NCBI GenBank assembly: GCA_036381215.1
Contig: DASVDF010000079.1
Location: forward strand, 29,009 to 93,008
Source: IDS-8 sp036381215
GTDB taxonomy: Bacteria > Pseudomonadota > Gammaproteobacteria > Steroidobacterales > Woeseiaceae
Reading direction: 5' to 3'
Length of the DNA stretch: 64,000 nt
In this document: piece by piece, positions 44,694 to 53,263 of the stretch
Position numbering within the stretch: the first letter of the stretch is position 1
Layout of the letters: every line of letters starts with the position of its first letter
Made by a program: the position numbers and the translations under genes
Notes under the pieces: generated by a model
The model's database searches: none
The model's input: the letters and a program-made list of their open reading frames with translations, nothing else
What the model was told of the DNA's origin: nothing

Positions 44694-45896
44694 TCATAGC
44701 CCGAGCACGTGCTTGGCAATGATGTTCTTCTGAATCTCGTTCGACCCGCCGTAGATCGACGCTTTGCGATTGTTGAAATAGCGCAATGCCGTGCGGGTCT
44801 CGGTACCGTGTCCGATGCGCTCGCTGTCGGGGTAGTCGAGCCGATACTGTTCCGGTACCCAGGGCAGCGCGTAATAGCCGGCTGCTTCCATGAACAACGC
44901 ATCAAGTGTCTGCTGAACCTCCGTGCCCTTGATCTTCAGGAGCGACGATTCCGGCCCAGGCGCCTTCCCGATGGCGACCGCGGCGAGTGTGCGCAGCTCG
45001 GTGAACTCGAGTGCCTTGAGCGCGATCTCGAGTGCGGCCAGCTTGCGCGCAAAGTTCGCGTCGTCGATCAGCGGCTTGCCGCCGTGTACCGGAGCGGAGG
45101 TTTTCTCACGCAGCCGCGCGAGCCGGTACTTCGAGCGCGCAACCCCGGCGATGTTCGTGCGCTCGTGCTGCAGGAGCACCTTCCCGTACGTCCAGCCCCG
45201 GCCTTCCTCACCGACGAGATTCTCCACGGGCACGTGCACGTCCGCGAAATGCACCTCGTTGACCTCGTGCTCGCCCTCGATTGTGATGATCGGGTTCACC
45301 GTGACACCCGGCGTGCTCATATCAATGAGCAGAAAGCTGATGCCGTCCTGCTTGCGCGTGACGTCGGTTTGCGTGCGTACGAGACAGAAGATCCAGTCGC
45401 CGAAATGGCCGAGCGTAGTCCAGGTCTTGGTGCCGTTGACGACGTACACGCCGCCGCGCCGTTCCGCGCGCGTCTTCAGGGAGGCGAGGTCGGATCCGGC
45501 TCCGGGCTCCGAATACCCCTGGCACCACCAGACGTTGCTTTCGAGAATGTCCGGCAGGAATCGCCGCTTCTGCGCATCGTTTCCATAGGTGTAGATCACC
45601 GGCCCGACCATCTTGACGCCGAAGGGGATCATGTCCGGGGCATCGGCCAGCGCAAGCTCGTTCGCAAAGATGTATTTCTGTACCGGTGACCAGCCGGTTC
45701 CGCCGTACTCGACCGGCCAGTTCACGGCAGCCCAGCCTCGTCGAAAGAGTATTTTCTGCCAGCGAACCTGGTCGTCCTTGGTGAGCGGGATGCCCTGCTG
45801 CTGCTTTTCGCGGAGGTCAGCGGGGAATTCTGCGTTCAGGAAGGTCCTGACTTCCTCCCGGAATGCCAGCTCGTCAGCGGTGAATTCGAGGTTCAT
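44694..45896 (-). CDS. Acyl-CoA dehydrogenase, large-type subunit
   Basis: A 400-residue acyl-CoA dehydrogenase of the PimC/FadE-like type: MNLEFTADELAFREEVRTFL, GYSEPGAGSDLASLKTRAER in the FAD-binding region and the C-terminal SIYGGSNEIQKNIIAKHVLG. Adjacent genes for large and small subunits usually encode an alpha2-beta2 enzyme that oxidises bulky or dicarboxylic acyl-CoA (pimeloyl, steroid side chain). ATG 45896 is chosen over an upstream start because the homology begins here. It diverges from moaA across 157 bases. Confidence 0.9.
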   Translation of the reverse strand: MNLEFTADELAFREEVRTFLNAEFPADLREKQQQGIPLTKDDQVRWQKILFRRGWAAVNWPVEYGGTGWSPVQKYIFANELALADAPDMIPFGVKMVGPVIYTYGNDAQKRRFLPDILESNVWWCQGYSEPGAGSDLASLKTRAERRGGVYVVNGTKTWTTLGHFGDWIFCLVRTQTDVTRKQDGISFLLIDMSTPGVTVNPIITIEGEHEVNEVHFADVHVPVENLVGEEGRGWTYGKVLLQHERTNIAGVARSKYRLARLREKTSAPVHGGKPLIDDANFARKLAALEIALKALEFTELRTLAAVAIGKAPGPESSLLKIKGTEVQQTLDALFMEAAGYYALPWVPEQYRLDYPDSERIGHGTETRTALRYFNNRKASIYGGSNEIQKNIIAKHVLGL

Positions 45897-46053
45897 TGCG
45901 GCTTCCCGCGAGCCTGAAGCTCGTCGGCACAAGGGTACCATTGCGGCCGTCAGGGCGCGCCGCGGAACCCGGCGCACCGAGGCCGGTCGTAGGAAACTCG
46001 CGGTCAATACCGGGCGTTACCCGAGCCGCCAGATTCGTGCAAGAATCCACCCC

Positions 46054-47097
46054 ATGAGCATCTCGGCGACACCAAAGCCGGCTTCCGTCCGCGACACGCG
46101 CGGCCGACCACTTCACGATCTGCGCATTTCGCTGCTCGATCGCTGCAACTTCCGCTGCCCCTATTGCATGCCGGAAGACGAGTACCACCCGGATTTTCAG
46201 TTCCTCAAGCGCAAGGAGCGCCTGACCCATGCCGAGATCGTGCGTGTCGCCGCGGCCGCCGTGCGCCTGGGTGTGAGCAAGCTCCGCCTGACCGGGGGCG
46301 AGCCGTTGCTCGACCGGAACGTACCCGACCTCGTCCGCGCACTCGCGCGCCTCGATGGCGTGGAGGACCTCGCGCTGACGACCAACGGTACGTTGCTCGC
46401 CGAGCAAGCGTCACGCCTCGCCGAAGCTGGCCTGCGACGCGTCACGGTGAGCCTTGATAGCCTGGATGAAGCCGTTTTTTGGCGTATGAGCGGCAATCGC
46501 GGCGATTTGGGGAGGGTGCTGCGAGGCATCGAAGCGGCGGAGCGTGCCGGCATTACACCCGTAAAGATAAACACCGTCGTGCAACGCGGGGTGAACGACC
46601 ACACTGTGCTCGATCTCCTCGAGCACTTCCGCGGCACGGGGCACGTCGTGCGCCTCATCGAGTTCATGGACGTCGGAAACCGCAATCACTGGCGGATGGA
46701 TCGGGTTGTTCCGTCGCGTGAGCTGCTCACGCGCATCCACGCCCATTGGCCCGTGCGAGCGCTCGGTCGCAACTATCCGGGCGAGGTGGCGAGCCGTTAT
46801 GCCTACCTGGACGGGCAGGGCGAAATCGGCTTCATCTCGTCGGTTACGGCTCCGTTCTGCGGGGCTTGCAGCCGCGCACGCCTGTCCGCGGACGGCGTGC
46901 TGTATACCTGCCTGTTCGCGACCACCGGCACGGATTTGCGGGGCCCCTTGCGCAGCGCTGCGAGCGACGAAGACCTCGAGAGCCTCCTCGCGCGCGTGTG
47001 GTTAAAACGCACCGATCGCTACAGCGAGCTCCGGAAGCCGGAGGCGGCCGAGACGCCGTCCGATCGCAAGGTCGAGATGTACCGGATCGGGGGCTGA
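46054..47097 (+). CDS. moaA: GTP 3',8-cyclase (molybdopterin synthesis)
   Basis: A 347-residue radical SAM enzyme. The N-terminal cluster motif is CNFRCPYC, the SAM-binding LTGGEPLL follows, and the C-terminal second cluster is CGACSRARLSADGVLYTC. The protein ends in GG, as functional MoaA proteins do. It converts GTP to 3',8-cyclo-GTP, the first committed step of molybdenum cofactor synthesis. moaC follows after 3 bases. I saw no Moco riboswitch in the 157-bp leader. ATG 46054 is the last start before the conserved region. Confidence 0.92.
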   Translation: MSISATPKPASVRDTRGRPLHDLRISLLDRCNFRCPYCMPEDEYHPDFQFLKRKERLTHAEIVRVAAAAVRLGVSKLRLTGGEPLLDRNVPDLVRALARLDGVEDLALTTNGTLLAEQASRLAEAGLRRVTVSLDSLDEAVFWRMSGNRGDLGRVLRGIEAAERAGITPVKINTVVQRGVNDHTVLDLLEHFRGTGHVVRLIEFMDVGNRNHWRMDRVVPSRELLTRIHAHWPVRALGRNYPGEVASRYAYLDGQGEIGFISSVTAPFCGACSRARLSADGVLYTCLFATTGTDLRGPLRSAASDEDLESLLARVWLKRTDRYSELRKPEAAETPSDRKVEMYRIGG

Positions 47098-47100
47098 AGC

Positions 47101-47598
47101 ATGAGCGGCCTCACGCACATCGGGAGCGACAACCGCCCGACCATGGTCGACGTCAGTGGCAAGACGCCGACACTGCGGCGCGCACACGCGCGCGCCATCG
47201 TCGAATTTCCGCCCGAACTTGCCGAGCGCTTTTCCGGCGGGGATATCCACACGGCGAAGGGGCCGGTTTTCGCCACGGCCATCGTCGCCGGGGTCATGGC
47301 GGCCAAGAAGACGCACGAGCTCATCCCCTTTTGCCACCCGATCGGCCTCGATGACTGCCGCATCGACGTCGCGCTCGACGGAAACCGCGCGGTCGTGGAT
47401 TGCCGCTGCACCGTCGTACACCGAACCGGGGTCGAGATGGAGGCGCTGACCGGCGCGAGCGTGGCCGCGCTGACCGTCTACGACATGTGCAAGGCGCTGT
47501 CCCACGATATCGTCGTTCGGGAGGTTCGGCTCATGTCCAAATCCGGCGGCAAGAAGGATTTTCGGCGCGAGGGTGAATTGGGGACACCCACAGGGTGA
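47101..47598 (+). CDS. moaC: Cyclic pyranopterin monophosphate synthase
   Basis: A 165-residue MoaC. THELIPFCHPIGLDDCRID holds the catalytic His/Lys region, and VEMEALTGASVAALTVYDMC and HDIVVREVRLMSKSGGK are family-typical. It turns 3',8-cyclo-GTP into cPMP. The C-terminus is altered: after KDFRREGE the residues LGTPTG and the stop come from GGGACACCCACAGGG, a copy of the dispersed repeat. The repeat therefore overwrote or extended the natural end of the gene. Further copies fill the space downstream. Confidence 0.9.
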   Translation: MSGLTHIGSDNRPTMVDVSGKTPTLRRAHARAIVEFPPELAERFSGGDIHTAKGPVFATAIVAGVMAAKKTHELIPFCHPIGLDDCRIDVALDGNRAVVDCRCTVVHRTGVEMEALTGASVAALTVYDMCKALSHDIVVREVRLMSKSGGKKDFRREGELGTPTG

Positions 47599-48178
47599 AT
47601 TCCCGGCTGAATTGGGGAACACCCACAGGTGAAATTCTCGGGAATCCTCGGGACACCCACAGGAGCTGGCTCCGCCTGGGAATTCTCGGGACACCCACAG
47701 GAGCTGGCTCCGCCTGGTGGCCCAGGAGGCCCTGTTGGGCACCTGCTGAGCCCCGTTCGTGCGGGCGACAGGGACGGCGATTGAAGGCGATAGGCGAGCG
47801 TTCCGGAGGCGGGCGAAAGGGGCGGGCCATAGGGGCGGGCCATAGGGACACCCAACGAACAGGCGATTGGGACATCCATCGCATGCCGGACGGCGGGCCG
47901 GTCGGCAAAGGCGATGGGGGCACCCACCGAAGTGCCCCCACCGAAATGCCGCAGGGCGGGTCGGCAGAAAAACAGGCGATCGAAACCCCGGAGTCGCCCC
48001 TGAGGGTCGCCCGTCCGGCCGCCTGCGAGCGGGCGACCCGCCGGCCTTCCGGCGGCCTTTCGGGACATCGGCCTTTCGGGACATCCACCGAAAGGTCGGC
48101 CTTTCGGGACATCCACCAAAAGGCGACAATGCCCTAGGTCGGTCCCCGCCCCGGCGGGAACCACGAAGTCAGGACACC
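47577..48178 (+). repeat. GGGACACCCA repeat cluster G
   Basis: About 600 gene-free bases between moaC and mobA. Copies lie near 47580, 47617, 47650, 47688 and 47847, with variants GGGACATCCA near 47870, 48077, 48107 and GGGGCACCCACCGAA near 47919. A 32-bp unit is perfectly duplicated (47648-47679 and 47686-47717). The first copies repeat the moaC end (GGTGAATT flank). The last (AGGACACCCATCGAA, 48172-48186) touches the mobA start. It separates what is normally a continuous moa/mob operon. Confidence 0.85.
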
Positions 48179-48185
48179 CATCGAA

Positions 48186-48809
48186 ATGTTCAAGATGGCC
48201 GGAAGCAACGAAAACCAGCCGCGCCAAACCCCTGAGCCGGTCTGGGGACTCGTGCTCTCTGGCGGCCGCAGCCGCCGCATGGGGCGCGACAAGGCCCTTC
48301 TCGAGCAGGATGGCCTCACCGCGCTCGACCGCGCGGTCGAGCTGCTCGCCCGTCGCGTCGAGCGAGTTCTTGTCTCCGTTCGTCCCGACCAGACGACGGA
48401 TTCGGTGCGCGCCCGCTTCGACCAGATCGTCGATCGCTACGACGGCATCGGTCCCGCCGCCGGCATTCTGTCGGCCCTCGAGGCATACCCCGATGTGGCT
48501 TGGCTGGTGATGGCCTGCGACCTGCCGAATGTCGACGATGCGACCATCGCCAGCCTCTTGAGCAGCCGCTCGCAACAGCCCTTCACCGCGTTCCGCAGCA
48601 GCCATGACGGCCTGCCGGAGCCGCTGTGCGCGATCTATCGTCCAGCTGCGCGCCCGCTGGTCGCCGATTTCGTCCGGGAGGGCGTCATCTGCCCGCGCAA
48701 GATGCTGATCCGCTCCGATACCGAGCTTCTCGAGCTTCCCTTTCCCGATTCACTCGAGAATCTGAACACGCCAGAGGATTTCGAGCGTCTCCGGAGCAGC
48801 GGGCCATGA
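48186..48809 (+). CDS. mobA: Molybdenum cofactor guanylyltransferase
   Basis: A 207-residue nucleotidyltransferase. GLVLSGGRSRRMGRDKALLE is the MobA GTP-binding loop, and MACDLPNVD the metal-binding motif. MobA attaches GMP to Mo-molybdopterin for DMSO-reductase-type enzymes. The start is uncertain: ATG 48186 adjoins a repeat copy without a ribosome site and ATG 48195 is no better. The stop overlaps the moaD start (ATGA). Confidence 0.88.
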   Translation: MFKMAGSNENQPRQTPEPVWGLVLSGGRSRRMGRDKALLEQDGLTALDRAVELLARRVERVLVSVRPDQTTDSVRARFDQIVDRYDGIGPAAGILSALEAYPDVAWLVMACDLPNVDDATIASLLSSRSQQPFTAFRSSHDGLPEPLCAIYRPAARPLVADFVREGVICPRKMLIRSDTELLELPFPDSLENLNTPEDFERLRSSGP

Positions 48810-49051
48810 GCAAACGCATCACGGTGCGTTATTTCGCTTCGTTCCGCGAGCGTGCCGGCACGGAAACGGAAAACCTGCTGATCGACGCCGCCACCACCCG
48901 CGACGTGTTCGATCGCGTTCGCGACCGCATCGGCCCCACAGAGCCGCTCGGGCACTGCAAGGTCGCGGTCAACGACGAGATGGCGGGTTGGGACACCCAC
49001 GTCCGGGACGGCGACACGGTGCTCTTGTTTCCGCCCGTCGCGGGTGGCTGA
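48806..49051 (+). CDS. moaD: Molybdopterin synthase small subunit
   Basis: An 81-residue ubiquitin-fold sulfur carrier. It begins ITVRYFASFRERAG and ends LLFPPVAGG, with the C-terminal Gly-Gly that is thiocarboxylated to donate sulfur to cPMP. ATG overlaps the mobA stop and the 3' end overlaps moaE by 8 bases. The codons for GWDTHVRDGD contain GGGACACCCAC, but the residues fit the family, so this is more likely chance than insertion. Confidence 0.92.
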   Translation: MSKRITVRYFASFRERAGTETENLLIDAATTRDVFDRVRDRIGPTEPLGHCKVAVNDEMAGWDTHVRDGDTVLLFPPVAGG

Positions 49052-49529
49052 CGTGCTGCGCATCACCCGCGAGCTGATCCGCCCCGACGCACTGCGCGCC
49101 GAGCTCACCGACCCGGCCGCGGGCGCATTCGCCGCCTTCGAGGGCTGGATCCGCAATCTGAACGAAGGTCGCGAGGTGCTGCGGCTCGAGTACGAGGTTT
49201 ACGAGCCGCTCGCGATCAAGGAGGGGGAGAAGATCATCGCCGAAGCCCGCTCCCGCTGGCCGATCCTGCACGCCGCCTGCGTGCACCGGCACGGATTGCT
49301 CGAGATCGGTGAATGCGCGGTCTGGGTCGGCGTTTCGTCCGCGCATCGCGACGCAGCCTTTCACGCCTGCCGCTACATCATCGACCAGGTCAAGGTCCGA
49401 CTACCGATCTGGAAAAAGGAACACTACGTGGACGGCCAATCCGGATGGGTCAACTGCGAGCGCTGCAGCGAGCACGCCGACCATCGACATATCGGCGGCA
49501 CATTCCGTCCATCATCCGGAACCGCCTGA
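49044..49529 (+). CDS. moaE: Molybdopterin synthase large subunit
   Basis: A 161-residue MoaE. GAFAAFEGWIRNLNEGREV, LEYEVYEPLA, VHRHGLLEIGE and PIWKKEHYVDG (containing the catalytic Lys pair) are all present. With MoaD it converts cPMP to molybdopterin. The GTG at 49044 overlaps the moaD end; a GTG at 49053 is an alternative. A Cys-containing tail (CERCSEHADH) extends past the core. It converges with the mocA-like gene, 11 bases away. Confidence 0.92.
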   Translation: MADVLRITRELIRPDALRAELTDPAAGAFAAFEGWIRNLNEGREVLRLEYEVYEPLAIKEGEKIIAEARSRWPILHAACVHRHGLLEIGECAVWVGVSSAHRDAAFHACRYIIDQVKVRLPIWKKEHYVDGQSGWVNCERCSEHADHRHIGGTFRPSSGTA

Positions 49530-49540
49530 CCGCGGCGCGC

Positions 49541-50122
49541 TCAGGGCAGCCGCCGCAAATCCTCCGGCCGGTCCACGTCCACCGCCGCCGGCTCGAAGGC
49601 GACCCCCTCGACCTGCGCGCCGGCGCGCCCGATCACCGAACGCGCGCCGCGATCGCCGGAAAGCCCGGCGAGCTGCTCGAGGCAAGCGCCCGGGAAAAGT
49701 GCCGGCGGGCCGAGCACGCCGGCGAACGCGGTGGCGACGATGGTTCCCGGCGCCCGTCGCCAGCGTGCGATGAGGGCTGCGAGGTGCTCCGCCGTGACGA
49801 GCGGCTGGTCCGCCAGCATGATCACTGCGGCCTCGGCGACGTGGCGCACCGCCCCGGCCCCAAGCGCGATGGAGCCGCCGATACCGGAGCGCCAGCCCGG
49901 ATTGCGGACCAGGAAACCGGCGAGCGGCGCGCAGGCGTCGAACACCCCTTGCCAGTTGCTCCCCACGACGAGCACGCTGCGCGCGCCGCACACCGCCTCC
50001 GCGGCGCGTACGGCGTGCGCCGCGAGCGGCTGCCCCCGCCAGACCTGCAACAGCTTGTCGCCCCCGAAACGGCTGCCGCCTCCGGCGGCGAGGATCACGG
50101 CAAAAACCCCGGACGATGGCAT
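49541..50122 (-). CDS. mocA: MocA-like molybdenum cofactor cytidylyltransferase
   Basis: A 193-residue NTP transferase of the MobA/MocA fold. The nucleotide loop is VILAAGGGSRFGGDKLLQ and the metal site lies in IMLADQPLVT. The DQP form and Leu after Lys favour the MocA (CTP, xanthine-dehydrogenase-type) branch over MobA. This agrees with the XdhC gene at 30.9 kb. ATG 50122 is chosen because the conserved region starts directly after it. Confidence 0.8.
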   Translation of the reverse strand: MPSSGVFAVILAAGGGSRFGGDKLLQVWRGQPLAAHAVRAAEAVCGARSVLVVGSNWQGVFDACAPLAGFLVRNPGWRSGIGGSIALGAGAVRHVAEAAVIMLADQPLVTAEHLAALIARWRRAPGTIVATAFAGVLGPPALFPGACLEQLAGLSGDRGARSVIGRAGAQVEGVAFEPAAVDVDRPEDLRRLP

Positions 50123-50273
50123 TTCCTGCACAGTGATGCGCCGAAAGCCGCAGTCTCGCCGCCGCAAGCGCTGCGCGCAATGGCGCTCTACCACAGCAAA
50201 CCGCCATCTGCACCCTTGCCCCGCCGTCAGGTTGTGTGTATCTGTGTGCTGCCGCACGGACAAGGAAACGGCG

Positions 50274-50762
50274 TTGCACGTCATAAAATCCATAGAAGAT
50301 GCGAAGGCCCTGGAGGGCACCGAGGTCGGGCTTTCCGACTGGATCGAGATCGACCAGGCCCGCCTCGACAAATTTGCCGAGGCGACCGGCGACTACCAAT
50401 GGATCCACGTCGACACCGAGCGCGCCGCGCGCGAGCTGCCGGGCGGCCGGACCATTGCGCACGGCTACCTCACGTTGTCGCTCATCCCCGCGCTGACCGG
50501 GCAGTTCGTGCGGGTCGAGAACCTCACCCGGGCGCTGAACTACGGCTGCAACAAGGTGCGCTTCTATTCGATGGTGCCGGTCGGCAGCCGCGTTCGGGCA
50601 CGCGCTGTCGTCAAGCAGGCGCGCCAGCGCGCCGGCGCGCTGCATCTCGTTTCCGAGATCACGGTCGAGATCGAAGGCGAGCGCAAGCCCGCCTGCGTCG
50701 CCGAGACCATTGGCATGTACTTCTTCGAGCAGCCCGGCAGCGAGCAGCTCACTGGATCATGA
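50274..50762 (+). CDS. MaoC-family (R)-hydratase
   Basis: A 162-residue hot-dog-fold protein. GDYQWIHVDTERAARE holds the hydratase Asp-His pair (D..IHVD), and TIAHGYLTLSLIPAL is the family-typical helix. Members hydrate enoyl-CoA or act as (R)-specific dehydratases. The start is a TTG at 50274 with AAGGAA at a normal distance; no ATG or GTG fits. It precedes an acyl-CoA ligase by about 100 bases. Confidence 0.85.
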   Translation: MHVIKSIEDAKALEGTEVGLSDWIEIDQARLDKFAEATGDYQWIHVDTERAARELPGGRTIAHGYLTLSLIPALTGQFVRVENLTRALNYGCNKVRFYSMVPVGSRVRARAVVKQARQRAGALHLVSEITVEIEGERKPACVAETIGMYFFEQPGSEQLTGS

Positions 50763-50865
50763 TCTGCCGGGCCGCACGCGGTGGCAGGCTGCGAGCACTG
50801 CGCCGGCATCGGCGTTCTGTTACATTGCGCGACAACGTCGCGTACCTGATCAACGGGGGACTTGC

Positions 50866-52518
50866 ATGCGCGGCCTGATGATGAACACGCCATTGCTTAT
50901 CTCCGCGATCGCCCGGCACGCGGAGACGAATTTCAGCGATCGGGAGATTGTCTCGGTTACCCACGACGGGCCGCTGCATCGTTATCGCTACGCCGATTGC
51001 ATCCGTCGCGCGCGTCGCCTCGCGAACGCACTCGAGCGCCTGGGCCTCGCGCGGGGCGATCGCGTCGCTACGCTCGCGTGGAACGACTACCGCCATCTCG
51101 AAGCCTATTACGGGATCGGCGGCGCGGGTTACGTGTGTCACACGATCAACCCGCGGCTGTTCGCCGACCAGATCGCATTCATCATCAACCATGCGGAGGA
51201 TCGCTGGATCTTCACCGATCCGATGTTCGTGCCCCTGCTGGAGAAAATCGCGGAGAAAACCCCCAACGTCGAAGGCTACGTCGTGCTCACCGACGATGCG
51301 CACATGCTGCAGACGTCGTTGCCCGGCGCGCGCTCCTACGAAACCCTGCTTGCGGCCGAGCGCGACGATTACGTCTGGCCGGTGCTCGACGAGAACGATG
51401 CGGTCGCTCTCTGCTATACATCGGGAACGACCGGCGATCCCAAAGGCGTGCTCTACAGTCACCGCTCGACGGTCCTGCACGCGTACGCCGCCGTCGCCCC
51501 TGACGTGATGGGCTTCTCGACCCGCGACTGCGTGCTGCCGGTCGTGCCGCTGTTTCACGTCAATGCGTGGGGCACTCCGTATTCAGCCTTGATGGTGGGC
51601 GCCAAGCTCGTCTTTCCCGGCAGCAAGATGGGTGACGGCGAGACGCTGTACCGCCTGATCGAATCGGAACGCGTCACGGCGGCACTCGGCGTACCCACCG
51701 TCTGGGCGGCGCTGCTGCAGTACGCCGCGAAAACAGGCCAGCGTCTGAACTCCCTGCAGCGGACCTGCATCGGCGGCGCCGCGGTACCCGAATCGATGAT
51801 CCGTGAATTCCAGGACAAGCACGGCGTCGAAGTCAGGCAGGGTTGGGGCATGACGGAGATGAGCCCGATCGGCACGGTCAATTCGCTCAAGTCGGGCATG
51901 CAGGATTTGCCGCCGGACGAGATCGTGAAGATCAAGGCGAAAGCGGGTCGCGGAGTGTTTGGCGTCGAGATGCGCATCGTGGACGACGCCGGCAACGAGC
52001 TGCCGTGGGATGGCGAAGCTTTCGGCGCGTTGCAGGTGCGCGGTGCCTGGATCTGCAGCGGCTATTTCCGCCTGTCCCGGTGCGCCGCCATGACGGACGA
52101 CGGCTGGTTCGACACCGGCGACGTTGCGACCATCGACCCCGACGGTTTCCTCAACATCACCGACCGGACCAAAGACGTCATCAAATCCGGGGGCGAGTGG
52201 ATCAGCTCGATCCAGCTCGAGAACATCGCCGTGGGCCATCCCGCCGTGCAGGAAGCCGCGGTCATCGCGGTGCCGCACGAAAAATGGGCGGAACGGCCGT
52301 TGCTCGTGATCGTGAAAGCGGAGGGCGCGGAGGTGACTCGCGAGGAGATGCTTGCCTGGTTCGACGGCAAGGTTGCGAGCTGGTGGGCGCCTGACGACGT
52401 CGTATTCGTGGACCAGATTCCGCACACTGCGACGGGCAAGATCCTCAAAACCGAGCTGCGCCGCCGCTTCTCCGGATACGCGCTGCCGTGCGCTGATGGC
52501 GAGACCGTACATGGCTGA
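50866..52518 (+). CDS. Fatty-acyl-CoA ligase (AMP-forming)
   Basis: A 550-residue ANL-superfamily enzyme. The AMP-binding motif is CYTSGTTGDPKGVLYSHR, with GWGMTEMSP and the hinge DRTKDVIKSGGEWIS; the C-terminal catalytic Lys lies in TATGKILKTELRRR. It activates medium- or long-chain fatty acids to acyl-CoA through acyl-adenylate. ATG 50866 follows GGGGGA. It overlaps the SDR-like gene by 8 bases; with MaoC and TesB it forms a small lipid-CoA operon. Confidence 0.9.
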   Translation: MRGLMMNTPLLISAIARHAETNFSDREIVSVTHDGPLHRYRYADCIRRARRLANALERLGLARGDRVATLAWNDYRHLEAYYGIGGAGYVCHTINPRLFADQIAFIINHAEDRWIFTDPMFVPLLEKIAEKTPNVEGYVVLTDDAHMLQTSLPGARSYETLLAAERDDYVWPVLDENDAVALCYTSGTTGDPKGVLYSHRSTVLHAYAAVAPDVMGFSTRDCVLPVVPLFHVNAWGTPYSALMVGAKLVFPGSKMGDGETLYRLIESERVTAALGVPTVWAALLQYAAKTGQRLNSLQRTCIGGAAVPESMIREFQDKHGVEVRQGWGMTEMSPIGTVNSLKSGMQDLPPDEIVKIKAKAGRGVFGVEMRIVDDAGNELPWDGEAFGALQVRGAWICSGYFRLSRCAAMTDDGWFDTGDVATIDPDGFLNITDRTKDVIKSGGEWISSIQLENIAVGHPAVQEAAVIAVPHEKWAERPLLVIVKAEGAEVTREEMLAWFDGKVASWWAPDDVVFVDQIPHTATGKILKTELRRRFSGYALPCADGETVHG

Positions 52519-53254
52519 GGCCGCGCGACTCTACGGCATGCGCGCCGTCGTCACGGGGGCCGGCGACGGCATCGGCGAAGCAATCGTCCGCACGTTCGTG
52601 AAGCACGGCGCAGAGATCCTTGCCGTGGACGAGCCGGGCTCCGGGATCGAAAGCGTGTTCCGCCGCGTACAGGGCATCATTCCCCTGGCCATGCCGGCGG
52701 ATGCCTCGCTGCCCGCACGCCTCGCGAAAGCGAGCAAGGAGGAGCTCGGCGGCGTGGATATCCTGGTCAACAACTTCGCGCGCCACGTCGACGGCACGGC
52801 GGAGCCGGCTGCCGTGGTGACCCGGTTGCTCGAGCGCATCCGTGCTGCGTCGCAGGAGATGCTGCCGCTCCTGAAGCGCAGCCCGGCCGGGCGCGTCATC
52901 AACGTGGGTTTTCTGCCGAGCGCATTCGGACCGGAAGGCGAGGGCGCGGTCAGGGAAGCCGAGAGGGCGATCGCGGCGCTCACCGCGGAGCAGGCCGCCG
53001 ATTTCGGCAGCCATGGCACCAACGCGAGCTACATACAGCCCGGCGCGATCATGACCCCGCAAAGCCGGCTGGTGTTCGATGCGGACAAGGCATTCCGCGA
53101 TCGCTGCATTCGCCGTTCCGCCGCCAGACGATTGGGCGAGCCGCTCGACGTCGCCAAAGTGGCGCTGTTTCTGGCTTCCGGCGATGCCGTCTTCGTAAGC
53201 GGCACGGGTATCGCCGTGCACGGCGGCATCATGCCCGGTGTGGACGGCGACTGA
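52511..53254 (+). CDS. SDR-fold protein lacking the catalytic Tyr-Lys pair
   Basis: A 247-residue short-chain dehydrogenase-like protein. The nucleotide motif VVTGAGDGIGEAI and DILVNNFARHVDG are intact, and VSGTGIAVHGG ends the fold. The position where SDRs carry YxxxK reads GAVREAERAIAAL after VINVGFLPSAFG, so both Tyr and Lys appear missing, and the preceding Ser is shifted. It may be an inactive or repurposed NAD-binding protein. The frame is clean. It overlaps the acyl-CoA ligase by 8 bases and precedes tesB by 9. Confidence 0.85.
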   Translation: MAEAARLYGMRAVVTGAGDGIGEAIVRTFVKHGAEILAVDEPGSGIESVFRRVQGIIPLAMPADASLPARLAKASKEELGGVDILVNNFARHVDGTAEPAAVVTRLLERIRAASQEMLPLLKRSPAGRVINVGFLPSAFGPEGEGAVREAERAIAALTAEQAADFGSHGTNASYIQPGAIMTPQSRLVFDADKAFRDRCIRRSAARRLGEPLDVAKVALFLASGDAVFVSGTGIAVHGGIMPGVDGD

Positions 53255-53263
53255 ACGGCACTC

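Noticed and set aside
45897..46053. Moco riboswitch before moaA
   Set aside because: The 157-base leader shows no recognisable multi-stem arrangement or conserved core of that RNA class.
48985..49000. GGGACACCCAC inside moaD as another repeat insertion
   Set aside because: The encoded residues fit the normal MoaD alignment and length, and no flanking duplication is seen.
49313..50878. Long open frames opposite or overlapping mocA and other genes
   Set aside because: They are Arg/Ala/Pro-rich shadows typical of high-GC DNA and lack motifs, while the genes on the other frames have clear families.
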